From the NCBI RefSeq assembly GCF_010093205.1, contig NZ_PDWN01000003.1, positions 124,001 to 188,000 on the forward strand: 64,000 nucleotides of DNA. The letters run 5' to 3'. The stretch comes from Pseudoxanthomonas daejeonensis. GTDB taxonomy: Bacteria; Pseudomonadota; Gammaproteobacteria; Xanthomonadales; Xanthomonadaceae. Shown one piece after another: positions 9,544 through 19,602 of this stretch. Position 1 is the stretch's first letter; each line of letters begins with the position of its first letter. Made by a program: the position numbers and the translations under genes. Under the pieces are notes generated by a model, which was given only the letters and a program-made list of their open reading frames with translations, ran no database searches and was not told the DNA's origin.

Positions 9544-10298
9544 TGGGCGGATTCACGGTTTACCCCGCGCTGGACCTGCGCGGCGGCCGCGTGGTGCGGC
9601 TGGCGCAGGGCGACTACGCGCGCGAAACCACCTACGGCGACGACCCGCTGCCGCGCGCATCGGCATTCGTGTCCGCCGGCGCGCGCTGGATGCACCTGGT
9701 GGACCTGGATGCCGCCAAGGCCGGCGGCTACACGCTGCTGCCGCTGCTCGACGCGATCGCCCGCGAGACCGGCCTGCAGGTGCAGACCGGAGGCGGCGTG
9801 CGTTCGCGCGAAGACGTGGCGAAGATCCTCGACGCCGGCGCTGCGCGCGTCGTCGTGGGCTCACTGGCCGTGCGCGAGCCCGATACGGTCGCCGCGTGGC
9901 TGGCCGAGTTCGGAGGCGAGCGCATCACCGTCGCCCTGGATACCCGGCAGGATGCCGACGGAACCTGGACGTTGCCGGTGCATGGCTGGACCGAGACCGC
10001 CGGCGCCACGCTCGATGGACTGCTGCCGCATTACCTGCGTGCCGGCCTGCGCCACCTGCTGTGCACCGACATCGCCCGCGACGGCATGCTGTCCGGACCC
10101 AACCTGGACCTGTACCTGCACCTGCGCGCGCTGGCGCCCGGCGTGGCGGTGCAGGCCTCTGGGGGCGTGCGCGACGCGGCCGACGTGCGCAATGCGCGCC
10201 TGGCCGGCTGCGCGGGCGCCGTGCTCGGCCGGGCCCTGCTCGAGGGGCGGCTGGAACTGGGTGATGCCCTGGCCGAGGAGGCGGCGCCGTCATGCTGA
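9543..10298 (+). CDS. hisA: ProFAR isomerase
   Basis: A (beta/alpha)8-barrel isomerase of 251 residues acting on ProFAR in the cytoplasm. The catalytic Asp11 is in [14 protein letters not shown], and the second catalytic Asp is probably in [10 protein letters not shown] (about 172-183). Phosphate-binding loops are QTGGGVRS and [11 protein letters not shown]. It is flanked by one-base (hisH) and seven-base (hisF) overlaps. Length matches the family. Confidence 0.95.
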   Translation: MGGFTVYPALDLRGGRVVRLAQGDYARETTYGDDPLPRASAFVSAGARWMHLVDLDAAKAGGYTLLPLLDAIARETGLQVQTGGGVRSREDVAKILDAGAARVVVGSLAVREPDTVAAWLAEFGGERITVALDTRQDADGTWTLPVHGWTETAGATLDGLLPHYLRAGLRHLLCTDIARDGMLSGPNLDLYLHLRALAPGVAVQASGGVRDAADVRNARLAGCAGAVLGRALLEGRLELGDALAEEAAPSC

Positions 10299-11065
10299 GC
10301 CGTCGGATCATTCCCTGCCTGGACGTGCGCGACGGTCGCGTGGTCAAGGGCGTGCGCTTCCGCGACCACGTCGACATGGGCGACATCGTGGAACTGGCCC
10401 TGCGCTACCGCGACGAGGGCGCCGATGAACTGGTGTTCTACGACATCGGCGCCAGCCCGGAAGGGCGCTCGGTCGACCATGCCTGGGTCGAGCGGGTGGC
10501 ACGGCTGATCGACATTCCGTTCTGTGTCGCCGGCGGCATCCGTGATGTCGAGACTGCGCGGCGGGTGCTGCACGCGGGCGCCGACAAGGTCTCGATCAAC
10601 TCGCCGGCACTGGAGCGCCCGGCGCTGATCGCCGAACTGGCCGATGCCTTCGGCGTGCAGTGCGTGGTGGTGGGCATCGATTCGATCCGCGAGGCGGACG
10701 GCCAGTGGCGCGTGCGCACCAATACCGGCGATCCGGACCGCACTCGTGCGCTGCCGGTGCGCACCCTGGACTGGATCGTCGAGGCGCAGCACCTGGGCGC
10801 CGGCGAGATCGTGCTCAACTGCATGGACAGCGACGGCGTGCGCCGCGGCTACGACATCGCGCAGCTGCGCCAGGCACGCGACCTGTGCCACGTGCCGCTG
10901 GTGGCCTCGGGCGGGGCGGGCGAACCGGTCCATTTCGCCGAAGCGTTCGAACAGGCCGACGTCGATGGCGCGCTGGCGGCCAGCGTGTTCCACAGCGGCG
11001 CCATTCCCATCCCCGGACTCAAGCGATTCCTGCGCGAGCGGGACATCGAGGTGCGCAATGCCTGA
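10292..11065 (+). CDS. hisF: Imidazole glycerol phosphate synthase, cyclase subunit
   Basis: A 257-residue (beta/alpha)8-barrel partner of HisH that forms imidazole glycerol phosphate and AICAR. The catalytic Asp11 is in [16 protein letters not shown] and the second in [20 protein letters not shown] and ASGGAGEP are the phosphate loops. The start overlaps the hisA end by seven bases and its end overlaps hisIE by eight. AICAR released here feeds purine synthesis; purB lies much further right in this window. Confidence 0.96.
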   Translation: MLSRRIIPCLDVRDGRVVKGVRFRDHVDMGDIVELALRYRDEGADELVFYDIGASPEGRSVDHAWVERVARLIDIPFCVAGGIRDVETARRVLHAGADKVSINSPALERPALIAELADAFGVQCVVVGIDSIREADGQWRVRTNTGDPDRTRALPVRTLDWIVEAQHLGAGEIVLNCMDSDGVRRGYDIAQLRQARDLCHVPLVASGGAGEPVHFAEAFEQADVDGALAASVFHSGAIPIPGLKRFLRERDIEVRNA

Positions 11066-11744
11066 TCCCTCCATCGAACCTTCGCGCGTGCCGCGCAGTC
11101 CGAACCTGTTGCCCGAGGCGATGGACTGGGACAAGGGCGATGGCCTGCTGCCGGCCATCGTCCAGGATGCCGACAGCCTGCGCGTGCTGATGCTCGGCTA
11201 CATGGACCGCAACGCGCTGCGCGCCACCCTGGTCAACCGCCTGGTCACCTTCTACAGCCGCAGCAGGCAACGCCTGTGGACCAAGGGCGAAACGTCGGGC
11301 CATGTACTGGAGCTCGTCGACGTGAGCGCCGATTGCGATTCGGACACGCTGCTGGTGCTGGCCCGGCCACGTGGCCCGACCTGCCACCTGCAACGGCAGA
11401 GCTGCTTCGAGAACGCGCCGGCGCTTGCCGCGCCCGCGGCGGATGCCATGGCGGCGCCTGATGTCGGCTTCCTCGGCGAACTCGACGCGCTGGTCGCCAC
11501 GCGCGCGCGCGAACGGCCCGAAGGCAGCTACACCACGCGCCTGTTCGAGGCCGGCGTGCGCCGGATCGCGCAGAAGGTCGGCGAGGAAGGCGTGGAGACC
11601 GCGCTGGCCGGCGTGTCCCAGAACGACGAGCACCTGCTCGGCGAATCGGCGGACCTGATCTATCACCTGACCGTGCTCCTGCATTCGCGGGGCCTCTCGC
11701 TGGCCGATGCGGTCGAGGTGCTGGAGCAGCGCCACAAGACCTGA
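11058..11744 (+). CDS. hisI: Bifunctional phosphoribosyl-AMP cyclohydrolase / phosphoribosyl-ATP pyrophosphatase
   Basis: A fused HisIE of 228 residues, last gene of the operon. The N-terminal HisI half (about 20-120) shows [29 protein letters not shown] and the metal-binding [12 protein letters not shown] and [12 protein letters not shown]. The C-terminal HisE half (about 135-228) shows [20 protein letters not shown], then EEGVETALA and [12 protein letters not shown], an all-helical pyrophosphatase of the MazG-like fold. Together these give steps 2 and 3. No terminator with a clear U-tract follows within the 90 bp before the next gene. Confidence 0.95.
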   Translation: MPDPSIEPSRVPRSPNLLPEAMDWDKGDGLLPAIVQDADSLRVLMLGYMDRNALRATLVNRLVTFYSRSRQRLWTKGETSGHVLELVDVSADCDSDTLLVLARPRGPTCHLQRQSCFENAPALAAPAADAMAAPDVGFLGELDALVATRARERPEGSYTTRLFEAGVRRIAQKVGEEGVETALAGVSQNDEHLLGESADLIYHLTVLLHSRGLSLADAVEVLEQRHKT

Positions 11745-11834
11745 GGCATCCGGCGCGGACGTGCACAGGTGCGGTGGTCGCCAGCGGGGGCGGCTCCTAC
11801 AATCCCGGGGTCTTCCCCGAGTGCGACCTTGCCG

Positions 11835-13433
11835 ATGCGTTCCGTCTCCACCCTGTTGCTGGCCTGTGCGTTTGCCGCGCCGGTTGCCGCCGTGCCCGCC
11901 GCGATGGCGTCGACCGTATCGGGCCACGTCTATCTCGAGCGCGACGGGCGGGCCGGGCGTGGTCCCGGTGATCCGGGCGTGGCGGCCGTGGCGGTCTCCA
12001 ATGGCAGCGACATCGTGCGCACCGATGCGCAGGGCCGCTACACGATCCCGTTCGAGCCCGGACAGGCGGTGTTCGTGGTCAAGCCGGCCGCGCATCGCTT
12101 CATCGCCGGTGCCGATGGATTGCCGGCGTTCTGGCGGCGCATCCCGGCGACGGTGCAGGCGAGCGAGCGGGCAGGCGTCGACTTCGGTTTGCTCGAAGGA
12201 GCACTGCCCGCCGCGCCGGCGAAGTCCATGGATGGGTTCCAGGTGCTGCTGTTCACCGATACCCAGGTCAAGGGCGCGCGCGACATCGACTATTACCGGC
12301 GCGACATCGTCGAGCCGATCATCGGCCGGCATGACGCAGCGCTGGGCATGACCCTGGGCGACCTGGTCGACGACGAGATCCAGCTCTATCCCGCGCTCAA
12401 CGCGGTGACCGCACGGCTGGGCGTTCCCTGGTTCCACGTGCCGGGCAACCATGACGTCGATCCGGGCGCGACCGGCGACGCCGCGTCGCTCGCCAGCTGG
12501 AAAGCGGTCTACGGGCCGGACACCTACGCGGTGGAGGAGGGCAATGCGGCGTTCGTTTTCCTGGACAACGTGGTCGTGCAGCCGGGCACGGGCCCCGGCT
12601 ACATCGGTGGCCTGAGGGAGGACCAGTTCCGCTTCATCGAGAACTACCTGGCGCAGCTGCCGCCCGGGCGACTGCTGGTGCTCGGCATGCATATCCCGGT
12701 GTTCGATACCGGTGGCCGCGAAACCTTCCGTGCCGCCGACCGCGCCCGCCTGTTCGCTCTGCTCAAGGACCATCCGCGCCTGCTGCTGCTGAGCGGGCAT
12801 AGCCACCACCAGCAGCACTACTGGCACACGGCCCGGGACGGCTGGCAGGGCGCCGCGCCACTGCACGAGTACAACGTCGGCGCCGCGTGCGGTGCCTTCT
12901 GGTCCGGCGCGCCGGACGCGGCGGGGATTCCGGACGCGACCATGGCCGACGGCACGCCGAACGGGTATGGGCTGCTGTCGGTGCACGACGATGGCGGTTA
13001 CGCGCTCGCCTTCCATCCGGCACGGATGCCTGCGGCTGCGCCGGCGTTCAACCAGTCGATGGCGCTGCATGCGCCGCGCGTGTTGCGACGGGGCGCCTAT
13101 CCGGCCTGGGGCGTGTTCGCGAACGTGTTCATGGGCGACGCCGATACGCGGGTCGAGTACCGGATCGATGGCGGTCAATGGAAGCCGATGCGCCGGGTGG
13201 AACGCGCCGACCCGCGCCTGCTGGTCGAGAACGTGGCCGACGACCTGGCCACCCCCTTGCGCGGGTTCGATCGCTCGCCCGAGGCGGTGGACTCCACCCA
13301 TCTGTGGCGGGGTGCGCTGGCGACCGACCTGGCGACGGGCGGGCATCGGGTCGAGGTACGTGCGTTCGATCGCTGGCAGGGCGAAGCGACGGCCACCACC
13401 AGCTACACCTTGCAGGACGCTGGCGCGGACTAG
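11835..13433 (+). CDS. Secreted calcineurin-like phosphoesterase
   Basis: A 532-residue protein with a cleavable signal peptide (about residues 1-19), an N-terminal Ig-like cap domain (about 28-120, with the GRYTIPFEPG turn), a metallophosphoesterase core and a C-terminal beta domain (about 390-530). Core metal motifs are FTDTQ (about 142), GDLVDD (about 176), PGNHD (about 202), GMHIPVF and the final SGHSHHQQHYW. This three-domain form is common in secreted phosphoesterases of unknown substrate. The start chosen is ATG 11835, directly before the signal peptide; a TACAAT -10-like element at 11796-11801 suggests its own promoter. The natural substrate is unknown. Confidence 0.82.
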   Translation: MRSVSTLLLACAFAAPVAAVPAAMASTVSGHVYLERDGRAGRGPGDPGVAAVAVSNGSDIVRTDAQGRYTIPFEPGQAVFVVKPAAHRFIAGADGLPAFWRRIPATVQASERAGVDFGLLEGALPAAPAKSMDGFQVLLFTDTQVKGARDIDYYRRDIVEPIIGRHDAALGMTLGDLVDDEIQLYPALNAVTARLGVPWFHVPGNHDVDPGATGDAASLASWKAVYGPDTYAVEEGNAAFVFLDNVVVQPGTGPGYIGGLREDQFRFIENYLAQLPPGRLLVLGMHIPVFDTGGRETFRAADRARLFALLKDHPRLLLLSGHSHHQQHYWHTARDGWQGAAPLHEYNVGAACGAFWSGAPDAAGIPDATMADGTPNGYGLLSVHDDGGYALAFHPARMPAAAPAFNQSMALHAPRVLRRGAYPAWGVFANVFMGDADTRVEYRIDGGQWKPMRRVERADPRLLVENVADDLATPLRGFDRSPEAVDSTHLWRGALATDLATGGHRVEVRAFDRWQGEATATTSYTLQDAGAD

Positions 13434-13581
13434 AACGCGGGCAATGCCGGATCGCATGAAGCCAACCCCCCGGTGGCTGGCTGGCGTGGATTGCGCGAAG
13501 TGGCGCGCGATCGGATACGGGTTGTTGCGTGGCGTGCAGTCCAGCCAGGCTCGCCGGCCCGGGTGAAAGCGCGGCGCGTTC

Positions 13582-14450
13582 TCAGGCTGCGCCGCGCGAG
13601 CGGGTGCTCAACCACGCGCCGGCCAGCAGCAGGACCAGGGCGAGCGCCTGTACCGGCTGCGCCTGCGCCTGTCCGGACAGCACCAGCAGCACGGTCGACA
13701 GCAGCGGTGCCAGGTACGACAGGCTGCCGAGCAGGGCGATGTCGCCGCGCTTGGTCCCGGTATCCCACAGCCAGAAAGCCGCGCCGGTGGGTCCTGCACC
13801 CATCGCCAGCAATGCCAGCCACTGCCCCGGCGTGGGCGCCACGCTGCGCTCGAACAGCAGGTGCACGCCTGCGCCCAGCAGGGCGACCAGCAGGCAGGCC
13901 ACGGTGATCGCGGCACTGGGCACCTGCGCATGGCGCGGTTGAGCACCGAATAGCCGGCCCAGATCACCGCGGCCGTCAGGGCGGCCAGGTAGCCGGGCAG
14001 GTGGCTGGCGCTGACGTCCAGGCTGTTTCCACCGGTGACCAGCAGCACCGCGGCGGCCAGCCCCATGAGCGTGCCGACCCATTGCAGGGGGCGGATGCGC
14101 ACGCCCGGCAGGAAACCGGCGAAGACCACGATCAGCAATGGCCACATGTAGTTGAGCAGGTTCGCTTCCACCGCCGGCGCACGCTTGAGCGCGATGAAGT
14201 ACAACGCGTGGTAGCCGAACAGTGCGGTCGTCGACAGCGCCAGCGCCGAGGCCGGCTGGCGCAGCTCGGCCCAGCCTGCGCGACCGCGCGCACCAGCGCG
14301 CAGCAGGCCGAGCACGCCGGCGACGGCGAACGCGGTTGCCAGCACCTGGAACGGCGGCAGGCCGGCCGTGGCGACGGTGAGCAGGGCCAGCGAGGACCAC
14401 AGCAGGATCGCCAGCAGGCCGGCCAGCGTGGCGTTGCGGGGAGCCTGCAT
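13582..14450 (-). pseudogene. EamA/DMT-family exporter, frameshifted
   Basis: Reading leftward from ATG 14450, a typical ten-helix drug/metabolite transporter of the EamA (YddG-like aromatic amino-acid exporter) type begins with ATLAGLLAILLWSSLALL. It runs in one frame to GYSVLNRA (about codon 170, near 13940) and then continues in another frame as HAQVPSAAITVACLL through to 13582. Both halves look like genuine transporter sequence with alternating hydrophobic helices. Adding one base near 13930-13942 would restore one protein of about 290 residues. Either the gene is broken by a one-base deletion or the assembly has an error here. It starts 3 bp after the mtnC stop, so it would be co-transcribed with the methionine-salvage genes. 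Confidence 0.75.
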
Positions 14451-14453
14451 CGT

Positions 14454-15152
14454 CTAGAGCGGCAGCTCGATGTCGAGGAAGCTGGCCACGCGTGCGTGCC
14501 CGTGCGCGGTGTCGCCATGGCGCGGCTGCGGATAGTCCTCGATACGGTCGACCAGCACCGTGTGCAGGCCGGCGCTGCGCGCGGCATCCAGTTCTTCGAC
14601 CACGTCCGACAGGAACAGGATCTCGTGCGCGGGCTCGCCTATCGCGGCGGCGATGCGCACATAGCTTTCCGGTTCGCGCTTGCCGCCGATCTCGGTGTCG
14701 TACCAGCCCGAGAACAGCCCGGTGAGGTCGCCGGCGTCGCTGTGGCCGAAGAACAGCTTCTGCGCGGGGACCGAGCCGGACGAGTAGACGTAAAGCGGCA
14801 GGCCCAGCGCGTGCCAGCGCCGCAGCGTCGGGGCGGCGTCGGCATAGACCGGTGCGGTGAAGTCGGCATTGCGGTAACCGGCTTCCCATACCAGCCCCTG
14901 CAAGGCCTTGAGCGCGGTGTGCTTGCGGTCCTGGTCGATCCAGCCCTGCAGCGTCTCCACGATCATGTCGTCCTGGCACAGGCCGCCGGCCTCGGTGGCC
15001 ACGGCGTCCAGCCAGCGTCGCACCTCCGGCTCGCGGCCATGTTCGGCGACGAAGGCGGGCAGGGCGCGGCGCGCGTAGGGGAACAGCACGTCGCGCACGA
15101 ACGAGATGCTGCTGGTGGTGCCTTCGATGTCGGTGAGGATGGCGCGGGTCAT
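14454..15152 (-). CDS. mtnC: Enolase-phosphatase E1 (methionine salvage)
   Basis: A HAD-superfamily enzyme of 232 residues that enolises and dephosphorylates 2,3-diketo-5-methylthiopentyl-1-phosphate to acireductone. It begins [24 protein letters not shown], the E1 signature, with the nucleophile Asp in [26 protein letters not shown] and [16 protein letters not shown] are the later HAD motifs. The start at 15152 was chosen because the signature follows at once; a longer upstream reading frame overlaps mtnD sequence. It lies 65 bp after mtnD on the same strand. Confidence 0.93.
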   Translation of the reverse strand: MTRAILTDIEGTTSSISFVRDVLFPYARRALPAFVAEHGREPEVRRWLDAVATEAGGLCQDDMIVETLQGWIDQDRKHTALKALQGLVWEAGYRNADFTAPVYADAAPTLRRWHALGLPLYVYSSGSVPAQKLFFGHSDAGDLTGLFSGWYDTEIGGKREPESYVRIAAAIGEPAHEILFLSDVVEELDAARSAGLHTVLVDRIEDYPQPRHGDTAHGHARVASFLDIELPL

Positions 15153-15217
15153 GGTGGCCTGCCGGGACTGCAAAGAGAGCGCCCCTCCGGGGAGGGGTGA
15201 CGGACGAGGGCTGCGGC

Positions 15218-15772
15218 TCAGTTCGTTGCGGGAGCGTAGCGCGGGAACTTCTGCGCGATGTCGGTGCCGGTGAAGTGGCCGACCCAGCCGTCCGGCTCGG
15301 TGAAGAAACGGATCGCCACGAAGCTCGGCGACTCGCCCATGTCGAACCAGTGCCTGGTGCCGTCCGGCACGGCGATCAGGTCGTCCTTCACGCACTCGAT
15401 CTCGTAGACCCTGCCGTCCACGTGCAGGGTGAACAGGCCGGAGCCGGCGACGAAGAAGCGGACCTCGTCTTCCTTGTGGAAATGCTCGTCGAGGAACTTC
15501 TTGCGCATCTCGCCGCGGTTGGGGTTGTCCGGCGCGATGCTGACCACATCCACGGTCTTGAAGCCGCGCTCGGCCACCAGCCGGTCGATGTCGGCGCGAT
15601 AGGCGTCGATGACCTGCTCGGGCGTGGCGCCCGGGGCGATCGCCTGGCTTGCCTGCCAGCGCTCGAAGGCCACGCCGATCTTCTCCAGCTCGGCGGTGAT
15701 CGCCGCCCCGTCGTGGCTGTCGAACAGGGGCTGGCCGGGGTCGTTCTCGTCGAAGATGCGAAGTCGGCTCAT
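15218..15772 (-). CDS. mtnD: Acireductone dioxygenase
   Basis: A cupin-fold dioxygenase of 184 residues. It converts acireductone and O2 to the 2-keto precursor of methionine plus formate (Fe form), or to a CO-releasing product (Ni form). The metal ligands are His97, His99 and Glu103 in [12 protein letters not shown] and His141 in DGTRHWFD, the same spacing as the Klebsiella enzyme. It sits between mtnB and mtnC, completing three consecutive salvage steps. ATG 15772 is preferred over an upstream in-frame ATG (15796) because MSRLRIF is the usual N-terminus. Confidence 0.93.
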   Translation of the reverse strand: MSRLRIFDENDPGQPLFDSHDGAAITAELEKIGVAFERWQASQAIAPGATPEQVIDAYRADIDRLVAERGFKTVDVVSIAPDNPNRGEMRKKFLDEHFHKEDEVRFFVAGSGLFTLHVDGRVYEIECVKDDLIAVPDGTRHWFDMGESPSFVAIRFFTEPDGWVGHFTGTDIAQKFPRYAPATN

Positions 15773-15898
15773 GGGGTTTTCACCTGGTGTTCTCACCTGC
15801 GTGGGCGCGCGGGCGCCGCGTAGGCCGCCAAGGTTACCAGTCGCCAGTTGCGGGACTGATAACGGCGGTGGAACGCAGCGCCGCCGAGGGGCATGAGT

Positions 15899-16546
15899 TC
15901 AGCCGCGCGCGCCCAGCTTGCGCAGCTCCAGCTCGCATCCGAGCAGGAACTCGAAGGCCTCCAGGTGGCGTCGGGCCTCGGCCATCGAGCGGCCCCAGGC
16001 GTACAGGCCATGGCCATCGATCAGGTAGCCCCACAGCGGCTGCCGGTCGAGCAGGGCGTCGACCTGCGCGGCCAGTACGTCCATGTCCTGGGTGTTGGCG
16101 AACACCGGCACGTCGATCGCCATCTCGTGGGTGCTGTTGCCTTCGAACGCCTTCAGCAGCTCGTAGCCCTCCAGCCGCACGTGGCCCTGGCCGGCATACA
16201 GGCGCGAGGCGATGGTCTGCACCGGCGAATGGGTGTGCAGGACGCAGCCGATCTCCGGGAACCTCCGGTACAGCTGGGTGTGCAGCAGGGTTTCGGCCGA
16301 CGGGCGCAGCGGGCGTCCGACGGCGCGGCCGTCGAAATCCACGACCATGATGTCGTCCTCGACCAGCCGTCCCTTGTCGCGGCCGGATACGGTGATCGCG
16401 GCATGCGCGCCGTCGAGCCGCTGCGAGAAGTTGCTGCTGGTAGCCGGCGTCCAGCCCAGCTGCGCCAGCTCGCGCACGTTGCTGATGATCGATTCGGCGC
16501 GCTTGCGCAGAAGCGCGGGATCGTAGGGCAGCTTCGGCTTGTTCAT
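15899..16546 (-). CDS. mtnB: Methylthioribulose-1-phosphate dehydratase
   Basis: A class II aldolase/adducin-fold zinc enzyme of 215 residues. It dehydrates 5-methylthioribulose-1-phosphate in the methionine salvage cycle. The zinc histidines are in [11 protein letters not shown] and near [21 protein letters not shown] and [10 protein letters not shown] are family loops. It is the first gene of an mtnB-mtnD-mtnC-exporter row on the minus strand; 126 bp separate it from mtnD. The isomerase mtnA is not in this window. Confidence 0.92.
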   Translation of the reverse strand: MNKPKLPYDPALLRKRAESIISNVRELAQLGWTPATSSNFSQRLDGAHAAITVSGRDKGRLVEDDIMVVDFDGRAVGRPLRPSAETLLHTQLYRRFPEIGCVLHTHSPVQTIASRLYAGQGHVRLEGYELLKAFEGNSTHEMAIDVPVFANTQDMDVLAAQVDALLDRQPLWGYLIDGHGLYAWGRSMAEARRHLEAFEFLLGCELELRKLGARG

Positions 16547-16555
16547 GCCGGCATT

Positions 16556-17857
16556 TTAGCGTGCGGGCGATGGCAGCCGGCGCGAAAAGCCGCGATAGGC
16601 GGCCCAGGCCAGCAGCGCGATCACCAATCCGCCGATCAGGGTCTTGCCCGGCGTGGAATAAACCAGCAAACCGCAGGCCACCAGCGCGCCCATGCCGAGC
16701 ACGCGTTCGCGGCGGGTCGCCGGGCGTTCGGGCGTGCCCAGCAGCAGGCTCAGGCCGGCGGCGGCATAGGCCATCACCACCAGGATCACCACCATCTCGA
16801 TCAGCGTCTCGAACTGGCCGGACACGGTCGGCGAGAGGGTCAGCACGGCCAGCAGGGTCATCATCGTGGCGATGATGAACAGGCCGGTCGCGGCCGAACC
16901 GTTGGCGCGCAGCCGGCCGAATATCGAAGGGAGGAAGCCGCGCTGCGCTGCGCGGGCGCCGGATTCACCGGTCACCAGCATCCAGCCGCCGAGCGTGCCG
17001 CTGGCCTTGAGCGCGGCCGCGGCGGCGATCACCGGCACCGCCCAGGGGCCGAACATCTGCCCGGCGACCAGGGCGAACGGTGCACTGGAGTCGGCCAGCG
17101 CGCTGACCGGCACGATGCCCATCATCAGTACCGAGGACACCAGGTACACGACGCCGGCGATGGCAATTCCGCCCAGCGTCGCGCGCGGCACGTTTTTGTC
17201 CGGGTCGTCGACCACGCCGGCCACCATCGCACCGGTTTCCAGGCCGACGAAGGCCCAGAAGATCGGAGCCAGCGAATGCATGACCACGTTCAGGTCGGAC
17301 TGGCCGGAGACGTTCCAGGCGGCGCGATACAGGGTCGGGTCGAAATGCGCCCAGCCGGCGGTGAGGATCACCGCCACCGGCAGCAGGCCCAGCACCACGC
17401 ACATCGACTGGAAGCGAGCGATCGGCCGCGGGCCGAGCAGGTTGAGCGCGAACATCAGCCAGATCAGCGCGATCTGCCCGCCCAGGCGCACGCCCGGGCT
17501 GTCCTCGATCGGCAGCAGGATCACCAGGTAGCCGAACGCGGCCACGGCGATGGCGTTGTTGCCGATCCACGACGAGACCCAGTACATGGTCGTGGCCAGG
17601 AAGCTGGCATCGCGACCCAGTGAGGGACGCACGTAGTCGTCCGGCGACTGCAGGTTCGGATGATGCTTGGCCAGGCGCGCGAAGGCGCTGCCGAGCATCA
17701 TCGCCAGCACCGTGCACAGCAGCCAGGCCAGCGCGGTCACGCCGCCGGACTTGGCCAGGGTCGCGGGCAGCAGGAAGAAGCCCGAACCGATCATGTTGTT
17801 GGCGACCACGAAGGTCGCCAGGACCGGGCCGATCTTGCGTGCGGAGGTTGCGCTCAT
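16556..17857 (-). CDS. APC-family antiporter of the AdiC/PotE/CadB type
   Basis: A 433-residue integral inner-membrane protein with about twelve hydrophobic helices. It begins IGPVLATFVVANNMIGSGFFLLPATLA, closely matching the helix-1 GSG region of AdiC/CadB/PotE-type basic amino-acid or polyamine exchangers. VGLETGAMVAGVVDDPDKNVPRA is the conserved loop after helix 6. Substrate cannot be fixed; no decarboxylase lies beside it. It ends 9 bp before mtnB on the same strand and could be co-transcribed with the salvage genes, whose input (methylthioadenosine) comes from polyamine synthesis. Confidence 0.85.
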   Translation of the reverse strand: MSATSARKIGPVLATFVVANNMIGSGFFLLPATLAKSGGVTALAWLLCTVLAMMLGSAFARLAKHHPNLQSPDDYVRPSLGRDASFLATTMYWVSSWIGNNAIAVAAFGYLVILLPIEDSPGVRLGGQIALIWLMFALNLLGPRPIARFQSMCVVLGLLPVAVILTAGWAHFDPTLYRAAWNVSGQSDLNVVMHSLAPIFWAFVGLETGAMVAGVVDDPDKNVPRATLGGIAIAGVVYLVSSVLMMGIVPVSALADSSAPFALVAGQMFGPWAVPVIAAAAALKASGTLGGWMLVTGESGARAAQRGFLPSIFGRLRANGSAATGLFIIATMMTLLAVLTLSPTVSGQFETLIEMVVILVVMAYAAAGLSLLLGTPERPATRRERVLGMGALVACGLLVYSTPGKTLIGGLVIALLAWAAYRGFSRRLPSPAR

Positions 17858-17915
17858 CTGCGCCTGCCCTTGGAAGTGGTGGACCTTGGCCTGGCAGCCC
17901 GGGTGTGGAAACGAA

Positions 17916-17939
17916 GCGGCCGGCGCTGGGGCCGGCCGC
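17916..17939. terminator. GC-rich hairpin between the two APC transporter genes
   Basis: A 9-bp perfect stem, GCGGCCGGC and GCCGGCCGC, with a six-base loop, lies in the 99-bp gap between the two minus-strand transporter genes. No U-tract follows in the direction of transcription, so it may be a weak or Rho-assisted terminator or an mRNA-stabilising hairpin. Confidence 0.4.
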
Positions 17940-17956
17940 GTGGCGTGGCGTCGGCC

Positions 17957-19426
17957 TCAGCCGCCGTTGCGCAGTTTGCTGTGGCGGTAGCCGTAGGCGA
18001 AGTAGATGACCATGCCGATGGCGGTCCAACCCACCATCAGGTGCCAGTGGGCGCGGAACGGCTGCCAGAACAGGTACAGGCAGGCCGCCGCGCCGAGCGG
18101 GGCGATCAGCCAGTACAGCGGTACGCGGAACGGGCGCGGCAGGTCGGGACGGGTACGGCGAAGGATCACGATCCCGATGCACACGGTCGCGAAGGCCAGC
18201 AGGGTGCCCATCGATACCAGCTCACCGAGCAGGCCGATCGGCAGGAAGCCGGCCAACAGCGCGGCGAAGATGCCGACCAGGATCGTGCCCACGTACGGGG
18301 TCTGGAACTTCGGGTGGACCTTGGCCAGGAACTTCGGCAGCAGCCCGTCCTTGGACATCGAGTAGAAGATGCGCGGCTGAGCCATCAGCATCACCAGGAT
18401 CACCGAAGACAGGCCGGCGATCGCGCCGATCTCGACGATGTGCTTGAGCCAGGCCAGCGACGGATAGGTTTCCAGCGCGGTGGCCACCGGCTTGGGCGTG
18501 CCCAGCTGCGTGTACGGCAGCAGCCCGGTCAGGACCAGGGCCATGATGATGTAGATGATCGTGCACACCACCAGCGAGCCGAGGATGCCGATCGGCATGT
18601 CGCGCTGCGGGTTCCTGGCCTCGCCGGCGGCGGTGGAGACCGCGTCGAAACCGATGTAGGCGAAGAACACCACCGAGGCGCCGCGGATGATGCCGTCGAT
18701 GCCGTACTTGCCCGGGCCCTCGTTCTCCGGGATGAACGGCACCCAGTTGTCCGGGTTCACGTACTGCGCGGCGAAGGCCACGAACAGCACGATCACCGTG
18801 ACCTTGATCGCCACGATGATCGAGTTGACGAAGGCCGACTGGGTGATGCCGACGTAGCACAGGCCGCTGACCGCGGCGATGATCGCCACCGCCGGCAGGT
18901 TGATCAGGCCGCCGGTGTAGACCAGCGCGCCGTCGACCACGTTCAGCGGCGCGGCCGCCAGCGAGGCCGGCAATCCTATGCCCAGCGTGGTCAGCAGGCT
19001 GTTCAGGTAGCCCGACCAGCCCACCGCCACGGTCGAGGCGGCGAACATGTATTCCAGCACCAGGTTCCAGCCGATGAACCAGGCGACGAATTCGCCCAGG
19101 GTCGCGTACGAGTAGGAATAGGCACTGCCGGAGACCGGCAGCATCGCCGCGAACTCGGCGTAGCACAGGCCGGCCAGCGCGCAGGCGATGCCGGCGATGA
19201 TGAAACTCAGCACCACCGCAGGACCGGCATGCTCGGCCGCGGCATGGCCGCTGAGCACGAAGATGCCGGCACCGATGACCGCGCCGACGCCCAGCAGCAC
19301 CAGCTGGCGGGCGGTCAGGGTGCGCTTGAGCGAGGCTTCGCCCTGCAGGCTGCCCTCGACCGGTTCGCCCGCATCGACGTGCCCGGCCGGTTCGACCGGC
19401 TTGACGATGAATAGACCCTTGGACAT
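17957..19426 (-). CDS. Cationic amino-acid transporter-type APC permease
   Basis: A 489-residue permease with 12-14 predicted membrane helices, of the CAT/YfnA branch of the APC superfamily. Landmarks are LTARQLVLLGVGAVIGAGIF at helix 1, VSGSAYSYSYATLGEF in helix 3, FFAYIGFDAVSTAAGEARNP in the helix 6-7 loop and QPRIFYSMSKDGLLP after helix 8. It probably imports amino acids by proton symport; the exact substrate is not visible. The start ATG 19426 follows a GGGGAAA purine stretch. It is divergent from the Nudix gene and upstream of the AdiC-like gene on the same strand. Confidence 0.87.
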   Translation of the reverse strand: MSKGLFIVKPVEPAGHVDAGEPVEGSLQGEASLKRTLTARQLVLLGVGAVIGAGIFVLSGHAAAEHAGPAVVLSFIIAGIACALAGLCYAEFAAMLPVSGSAYSYSYATLGEFVAWFIGWNLVLEYMFAASTVAVGWSGYLNSLLTTLGIGLPASLAAAPLNVVDGALVYTGGLINLPAVAIIAAVSGLCYVGITQSAFVNSIIVAIKVTVIVLFVAFAAQYVNPDNWVPFIPENEGPGKYGIDGIIRGASVVFFAYIGFDAVSTAAGEARNPQRDMPIGILGSLVVCTIIYIIMALVLTGLLPYTQLGTPKPVATALETYPSLAWLKHIVEIGAIAGLSSVILVMLMAQPRIFYSMSKDGLLPKFLAKVHPKFQTPYVGTILVGIFAALLAGFLPIGLLGELVSMGTLLAFATVCIGIVILRRTRPDLPRPFRVPLYWLIAPLGAAACLYLFWQPFRAHWHLMVGWTAIGMVIYFAYGYRHSKLRNGG

Positions 19427-19602
19427 TGCGTGGTTTTCCCCGGAAAGCGGCCGTCCGATGTGCCTGTGGTGTGGTCGCCGCTGTCGCCCCCGGCGGACGG
19501 CCCAAGCGCCGTACCTTGCCAAACGCCCGGGGCGATCACAAGCTGTGCTGCGGCGGAAACGGCCGGGAACGGACTGCGGCAGCCCCGCGCAAGGAAGGTT
19601 TG

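Noticed and set aside
14454-15395. Longer mtnC starting near 15395
   Set aside because: The extra N-terminus overlaps the mtnD gene in another frame, and the conserved E1 start follows ATG 15152 directly.
15893-17623. 576-codon plus-strand frame over mtnB and the AdiC-like gene
   Set aside because: It spans two well-supported genes on the other strand and shows only Gln/Arg/His-rich shadow composition.
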